In this document: positions 59,511 through 64,000 of the stretch, in pieces
Layout of the letters: every line of letters starts with the position of its first letter
Position numbering within the stretch: the first letter of the stretch is position 1
From: Citrobacter amalonaticus Y19
GTDB lineage: Bacteria > Pseudomonadota > Gammaproteobacteria > Enterobacterales > Enterobacteriaceae
NCBI RefSeq assembly: GCF_000981805.1
Contig: NZ_CP011133.1
Location: forward strand, 226,994-290,993
Length of the DNA: 64,000 bases
Direction: 5' to 3'
Notes under the pieces: generated by a model
What the model was told of the DNA's origin: nothing
The model's input: the letters and a program-made list of their open reading frames with translations, nothing else
Database searches by the model: none
Translations under genes and position numbers: made by a program

Positions 59511-61142
59511 TCATAGGGCTTTATCTTTGCCCTTTCGTTCTATCCCACGAAACATCGCGCATTTCCGCACAATATCCAGTGTCGGGATGCTACCACTCCC
59601 CTGCTCTTTCACGCTCATTCGCAATGCGAGTCTTAGTAACATCTTGATGTCACGTGGTGGAAGTTCAGGGTAAGTGCTTACAAGTGATCTGACCAGTTCA
59701 TCAGGAATGTTCACGCCAAAATTCTCACCCATAATCTTCCAGATCTTTTGAGCATCTGATTTCTCCGGCACATCATAGTGAATGATTGCCGCGCATCTTG
59801 GTATGATAGCCTCGTCGATGTCATTACCCCGGTTGCTTGTCATGAACATCAACCCATCGAAATACTCCAGTGTACGGAGGAACTCCGCAACGATGGCATT
59901 TTGAGTCAGTGATGCTCCACGCTGCATGACAAACACATCGGCTTCGTCCAGAAGCAGGACACAGTTCCAGCGTTTAGCCCGGGTCAGAATCGTCCGCAGA
60001 TTTTTCTCAATGTCATCGGCGTTGGTTCCCAGTGCGCCAGCGTGAATTGAGTACAGGGGCCGTTCAATGACCTCTGCATACACTTCAGCAGTTAATGTCT
60101 TCCCAAGTCCGGGTGCGCCCACGCACATGATGATGTTACCCGCGCTTTTCCCTTCGACAATATCGCTGGTGAAAGCGCTGATATCCGTGGTCAGTATATC
60201 GAGTAAATCACGGTGGTCTTCCGGCAAAACCATCTTTTTTGGCAGTTCTTTATCATACTTGTATGGTTCTACGTTATTGGCATGTATCCAGATAAAGTCT
60301 TGCAGCGAGAGATCAAAATAACGCTGCACAGGAATTTCGGGTAAAAGACCAAACTGGTCATCTTCAAAAAGAGGCGACTCCACTTCTGCACCGTAGGCAT
60401 CGCACTCACTATCAGGCAAATCGTGAATCAGTTTATGCCCTGCTATTTCCAGATTCCGGTCGCTGTAGCTATACGATTCCATTCTGACAGCCCTGCCGGT
60501 TGCTTTAAACTGATTGCCAAATTGCCCGTCGACCACTTCCTTAAACCGCGTGAGTTGTTCCAGGTACTCTTGTTTCAGCTCATGCGTTTCATGATAGATA
60601 TCACGGTCGGCCAGTGTCTTAGCGACACTGCGCCGCGCCACCTCATTAGGCTCGAAATTCAGGGCGGTAAGCTGGGTTCCGTAAACCTTTTTGGAGTGCG
60701 AATATTCGCCGAACCCATACCAGCTGATTTGTACCAATAGTGATGGGGGACGGTCAGAGTTTTTTTCTGATTTTACTTCTTTTATTGCTGTAACAAGACC
60801 GGGGTACAGGTTGCCGTCATGACCGCGTCGGTATATCCAGCCATCAATTCGATTTGACTTCAGATATTGTAGTAACACACGACCGAATGCCGGAAAACTG
60901 CTGACAGGCTTATTGAAATCACCTTCCAGTGCAGTGATGATCGATTCAAGAGCTCGTCGATTTTTTGACTCTCCATCACCACGACATGCCTGCAAAAGCT
61001 CATTCAGATCATCCCGCGATAAACATAGCGGATCGACGGCAATCTCATCGTCAGAACTACGGTGGCTATAACGATTACGTAAAGCCTCAAATGTTGGGCT
61101 TGTGGTAGCTTTTAGTGTTTCTGTTTTTATCGTGAGTGCCAT
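59511..61142 (-). CDS. AAA+ ATPase (543 aa)
   Basis: From ATG 61142 (GAGGA upstream) the protein has an unrecognised N-terminal ~290 residues, then a classical AAA module. The module has Walker A GAPGLGKTLTAEV, a pore-like stretch, Walker B NCVLLLDEADVFV, sensor 1 FMTSNR and arginine finger region IDEAIIPRCAAII. The C-terminal helical lid ends RGIERKGKD. It resembles ATPases of FtsH/CDC48-like fold without a protease domain; the substrate is unknown. Adjacent 133-residue gene upstream, 40 bp apart, is probably in the same operon. Confidence 0.85.
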   Translation of the reverse strand: MALTIKTETLKATTSPTFEALRNRYSHRSSDDEIAVDPLCLSRDDLNELLQACRGDGESKNRRALESIITALEGDFNKPVSSFPAFGRVLLQYLKSNRIDGWIYRRGHDGNLYPGLVTAIKEVKSEKNSDRPPSLLVQISWYGFGEYSHSKKVYGTQLTALNFEPNEVARRSVAKTLADRDIYHETHELKQEYLEQLTRFKEVVDGQFGNQFKATGRAVRMESYSYSDRNLEIAGHKLIHDLPDSECDAYGAEVESPLFEDDQFGLLPEIPVQRYFDLSLQDFIWIHANNVEPYKYDKELPKKMVLPEDHRDLLDILTTDISAFTSDIVEGKSAGNIIMCVGAPGLGKTLTAEVYAEVIERPLYSIHAGALGTNADDIEKNLRTILTRAKRWNCVLLLDEADVFVMQRGASLTQNAIVAEFLRTLEYFDGLMFMTSNRGNDIDEAIIPRCAAIIHYDVPEKSDAQKIWKIMGENFGVNIPDELVRSLVSTYPELPPRDIKMLLRLALRMSVKEQGSGSIPTLDIVRKCAMFRGIERKGKDKAL

Positions 61143-61182
61143 AGCCGTCCTCGTCTGAAATTTACTTTGATATGCCTTATGT

Positions 61183-61584
61183 TCACATGGAAGGAGTAAC
61201 TTCGAACGCATTAGGAACTCTGATCCGTGAGCCTATTTCCAGTTTAATGGTTGCCTTTACGTATTCACCCTCCTTCAGATAGGTGATGTCTTGGTTATGA
61301 AATGTTGACTTTTCATGTGTGGCCCACCATTCCATAGAGCTTGGGATTTTTAACGTTAGCCCAAGGTGTTCAGTGAGATAGCATACTCCCATGTTTGAGT
61401 AGGTCTTAACCGGGTTTGGGTAGAATTGAAAGTTGCCCTCTACGAGACAATTAGTACGAGGATCGATGAACGACAGGAAAACGCTAAAAGTACCCTGACG
61501 TTTTAGCTCGGCGTAAGCCTCAAGAATCGTGAAACGCTTTAATGCGTCATTTGAAAACAGGGTGACAATTTTTTCCGCAAACAT
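61183..61584 (-). CDS. Hypothetical protein (133 aa)
   Basis: MFAEKIVTLFSNDALKRFTILEAYAELKR..., soluble alpha/beta protein. First gene of the AAA+ operon, with a TTCGTC-type promoter immediately upstream. Likely partner of the ATPase by position. Confidence 0.65.
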   Translation of the reverse strand: MFAEKIVTLFSNDALKRFTILEAYAELKRQGTFSVFLSFIDPRTNCLVEGNFQFYPNPVKTYSNMGVCYLTEHLGLTLKIPSSMEWWATHEKSTFHNQDITYLKEGEYVKATIKLEIGSRIRVPNAFEVTPSM

Positions 61585-61610
61585 AACAACCTCATAGTCT
61601 GTTTTTTTCT

Positions 61611-61639
61611 ATTATCAACCGATGTCCCCTCCTGACGAA
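61611..61639 (-). promoter_or_regulatory. TTCGTC-17-GATAAT promoter (backbone family)
   Basis: Minus-strand TTCGTC (61634-61639), 17-bp spacer, GATAAT (61611-61616), just downstream of the parAB terminator. Confidence 0.75.
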
Positions 61640-61650
61640 TAGGTTTACAG

Positions 61651-61680
61651 GCAAAAAAAACTGCACCATAAGGTGCAGTT
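61651..61680 (-). terminator. Rho-independent terminator of parAB
   Basis: AACTGCACC / GGTGCAGTT stem, loop of four bases, followed on the minus strand by eight T; 26 bp past the parB stop. Confidence 0.92.
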
Positions 61681-61705
61681 TCGATAATCAAGCAATGGCG
61701 AATTG

Positions 61706-62710
61706 TTATTTTTCGCTACTCAGTTTATCCGTAATGAATGCTTCAATTTCTGCCATGAGCTCGGTACTCATTCGGTTAAATTCAAAGCGAACTTTACGGC
61801 CTGATGCATTTTTGCTGATACGGGCGTATTTGTCCTTATTGGCAAAATTAGCCAGATCACGGGTTTCCCAACTTTTTGCCGGTGGCTTTTCAGCGAGTAA
61901 TTCAACCGCCTTCGTGATCTTCTCCATGACAATTTTCTGCGCTTCCGGGATATCACTGATGTCCAGATTAGCAGTTTCATCTTTCACCTTATCAACTACA
62001 TCTTCAAGAATGAAAAGATTGCTTTCTACATATTTCTGAAGTTTGGACAACCGGCTATAGAAGGAATTTGGGATCCCTTCATAATCCGGGAACAGTGCAA
62101 TCAACGAACCGTCGATGCGAGCTGCCTGAATGCGCTTGAAGACTGATACATGGCTGATGCCAAGGAAGAGGGCGAGCTCTTCATTTTTAGTGAAGCCGTT
62201 CTCCTGCATTAGTTCCAGATATTGAAGTCCAACTTCGCGGTAGGAAAATCTGCGTGACGTTTGCGCTGCGGTAATGATTGCCTTAATGTCCTCCGGTGAT
62301 AGCTCATCCGGCAGAACCCATAGTGGCAGATCTTTTTGAGCCTCAATGCAACAAAAGCGTCTGCGGCTACCTTCAATAAGCAGGTATACACCGTCGCGTT
62401 TGACGGCAACACCCTCAGTATCAACACCCCTTGACTCAATTTGTTCCAGGATATCGCGTACTGCGTTTATGCTCAGTGCTTCCTGATTTCGCGGGTTCAT
62501 TGGGTGAACGGCGGTCTCTGTAGCGACATTTTCCGCCGCTACCGTGACGTGCTCAGCTTCCATTTTACGCCCGTTATGAAGGGTAAAAAGTTTCTTCATG
62601 CGAGGAGGCGTTTTAAGGTTAGCCAACCCGGAACGGTGGCCTACATCGGTTCGCTTTGGCGCATTTAGATAACGGGATTTATCGTTTCCGATATGCTGTT
62701 CATCACTCAC
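61706..62710 (-). CDS. parB: ParB-family partition protein
   Basis: 334 residues. ParB N-terminal domain with GVYLLIEGSRRRFCCI (the R-rich box), helix-turn-helix FTKNEELALFLGISHVSVFKRIQAARI, and a C-terminal dimer domain. It overlaps the ParA stop by ATGA. Together with ParA it should partition this large plasmid. No parS was recognised in the window. Confidence 0.92.
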   Translation of the reverse strand: MSDEQHIGNDKSRYLNAPKRTDVGHRSGLANLKTPPRMKKLFTLHNGRKMEAEHVTVAAENVATETAVHPMNPRNQEALSINAVRDILEQIESRGVDTEGVAVKRDGVYLLIEGSRRRFCCIEAQKDLPLWVLPDELSPEDIKAIITAAQTSRRFSYREVGLQYLELMQENGFTKNEELALFLGISHVSVFKRIQAARIDGSLIALFPDYEGIPNSFYSRLSKLQKYVESNLFILEDVVDKVKDETANLDISDIPEAQKIVMEKITKAVELLAEKPPAKSWETRDLANFANKDKYARISKNASGRKVRFEFNRMSTELMAEIEAFITDKLSSEK

Positions 62711-63960
62711 GCGTTAACTCCTTCCTTCGCTGAAAAACTTTTAATCTCATTAATAAACTGCTGGTATACGGCCATTACTGATTCTTCGGCTATATCCAGT
62801 TGTTTTGGCGAACACAACTCTTCCGATTTTTTAATATCGAGAACTGACCTACCTCGTGACGCAGCTGCTTTGAATGCTTCAGAGTTTTTGATGTTGGTTG
62901 CCATAAACAGGTCTTGAACGGTACGAATTAACTTATCGAGGACAATTTTTTCGTATGGGCTTTTATCATCAACGTTAACGGCCAGAACTTTAAACCACTT
63001 AATATTTTCCCCTTTATTTGGGGACTGGCGGAATCGCTCACTGATCGTCAGCATGAAATCAGTTGTTGATGCATAGTCGTATTCTCGCGGAGACACCGCG
63101 ACAAGAATACCGTCTGCGGCTTCGTCTGCGGCCCAGATAATTGGTGAATCTTCAGGAGGGGTATCGAAGATTATAAGGTCATACTTAGCTTTCAGGACTG
63201 GCATAATCACTTCTTTGAATCGCAGCAACAACGCGGTGCGATCTTCTTTATTACATTGCCAGTATTTATCTTTGAATCTTGCATCGGTAGGGAACGCAGT
63301 AATTACATCCAGATTCGGCAGGTGGGTTGAGAACGGCATATTCTCAATGATTTCCGCTTCAGAGTAGCCCATGTCGAGATATTTTTTATATTCTGAATCA
63401 TCTTCATATACGCCCAGGATAGCGTCGATAGCAGTCAAGAATACGTCATCTTCAGAGACGCTTTGAATCATACCGCTACCAATAGAACCTTGCGGATCCC
63501 ATTCAACCACTAAAACTCTGGCGTTTAACTGGAGATCAAGCGCAGCTGCAACAGCCAGAGCCACAGAACTCGTGCTTTTACCCGTCCCCCCTTTGTGGTT
63601 CTGAGTAATGATAGCGCGGCTATGATAGTAGTCTCTATAGCGTGGATAACCGAGGGCATCCATTATATTCTGGACATCCCAGCGAGTATAAAGGTGGTTT
63701 TTGTTCTGATAAATGGGCTGGCCCACTAGCTGCTTCTCTTCGAGATCAGCAAGAATCTTATTGAAGGTTACTCGGGACTTGCCGAAAAAATCGGACAGAT
63801 TTTTTTTATTCAGGCAGTGGTTATAGATCAGGCGATCCACACCCTCCACACTGTCATCTGATACAGATACCCGGGATGAAGCCATTAACGATTCTTTCAG
63901 TGAAATTTGTTCGGACTTCATGCGTTGCCCGACAAGGGCAATTTTATCTATTAGATTCAT
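62707..63960 (-). CDS. parA: ParA-family (type Ia) partition ATPase
   Basis: 417 residues with an N-terminal DNA-binding region (KKNLSDFFGKSRVTFNKILADLEEKQL), as in type Ia ParA/SopA. The deviant Walker A is HKGGTGKSTSSVALA, followed by VLVVEWDPQGSIGSG and YDLIIFDTPPEDSPIIWAA. Start ATG 63960 with AAAGAGA upstream; the promoter region continues past the window edge. Resembles the ParA of IncHI-type plasmids. Confidence 0.93.
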   Translation of the reverse strand: MNLIDKIALVGQRMKSEQISLKESLMASSRVSVSDDSVEGVDRLIYNHCLNKKNLSDFFGKSRVTFNKILADLEEKQLVGQPIYQNKNHLYTRWDVQNIMDALGYPRYRDYYHSRAIITQNHKGGTGKSTSSVALAVAAALDLQLNARVLVVEWDPQGSIGSGMIQSVSEDDVFLTAIDAILGVYEDDSEYKKYLDMGYSEAEIIENMPFSTHLPNLDVITAFPTDARFKDKYWQCNKEDRTALLLRFKEVIMPVLKAKYDLIIFDTPPEDSPIIWAADEAADGILVAVSPREYDYASTTDFMLTISERFRQSPNKGENIKWFKVLAVNVDDKSPYEKIVLDKLIRTVQDLFMATNIKNSEAFKAAASRGRSVLDIKKSEELCSPKQLDIAEESVMAVYQQFINEIKSFSAKEGVNA

Positions 63961-64000
63961 TCTCTTTATACCCTCAATCCTGAAGTATGGATTTAAACGC

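Noticed and set aside
1..64000. CRISPR array, tRNA or rRNA genes, integron attC sites, antibiotic-resistance genes
   Set aside because: Looked for and not seen. The only long repeat series are the iterons, whose unit and inverted order do not fit CRISPR.

Overview
The window looks like part of a large low-copy plasmid of the Enterobacteriaceae (Klebsiella/Enterobacter type). The reasons are two RepHI-like iteron initiators, a ParA/ParB partition pair, a plasmid-borne DnaB helicase, an enterobacterial IS5-type insertion sequence and no chromosomal housekeeping genes. The initiators and the two different iteron sets resemble the two-replicon layout of IncHI-type plasmids. This assignment comes from reading the sequence and not from a typing search.

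Region 1 (1-21.3 kb) is an accessory region. It opens with the right end of an IS5/ISKpn26-like element, followed by stress and sulfur genes: an isoprenylcysteine-methyltransferase-like membrane protein, a CoA-disulfide reductase with a rhodanese tail and its divergent BigR/YgaV-like ArsR regulator, Dps, a hot-dog thioesterase, and a NifX-like/DUF134 pair. A Tn3-family transposon (6011-13743) has a ruined transposase and an intact-looking resolvase. It carries a GC-rich operon for a TetR-controlled ABC tripartite efflux pump (HlyD, MacB-like permease, ATPase, NodT outer-membrane factor) with an embedded cytochrome c'. After it come an ECF sigma factor, a DUF318 permease with a thioredoxin-like partner, a two-domain UspA and a SulP transporter. 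The region ends in a 5'-truncated PAAR/S-type-pyocin toxin gene with an intact immunity gene.

Region 2 (21.3-32.6 kb) holds mostly unrecognised small plasmid genes, a DUF6884-like operon, an HNH endonuclease, and a GC-rich non-coding kilobase carrying three copies of a 16-bp element.

Region 3 (32.6-39 kb) is the replication core. A RepHIA-like initiator is flanked by eight TTCCCTCTCAAYCCCACCR-type sites. A RepHIB-like initiator is preceded by two copies of an origin module, each with DnaA-box-like sites and five iterons at a 21-bp period. It is followed by 1.4 kb packed with about 25-30 inverted and direct iteron copies. A second HNH gene closes the block.

Region 4 (39-64 kb) is backbone, mostly on the minus strand: a 1125-aa unknown protein, an 811-aa DndC/PAPS-reductase-like protein, DnaB, a ParB/Srx-domain protein, a SprT-like protease-like protein, an AAA+ ATPase, ParB and ParA.

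The most striking unannotated feature is a promoter family. At least thirteen backbone genes or operons, on both strands from 24 to 61.6 kb, share a -35 of TTCGTC (usually followed by A and G/C) exactly 17 bp from a -10-like hexamer. This suggests a plasmid-wide regulon under an unidentified regulator.
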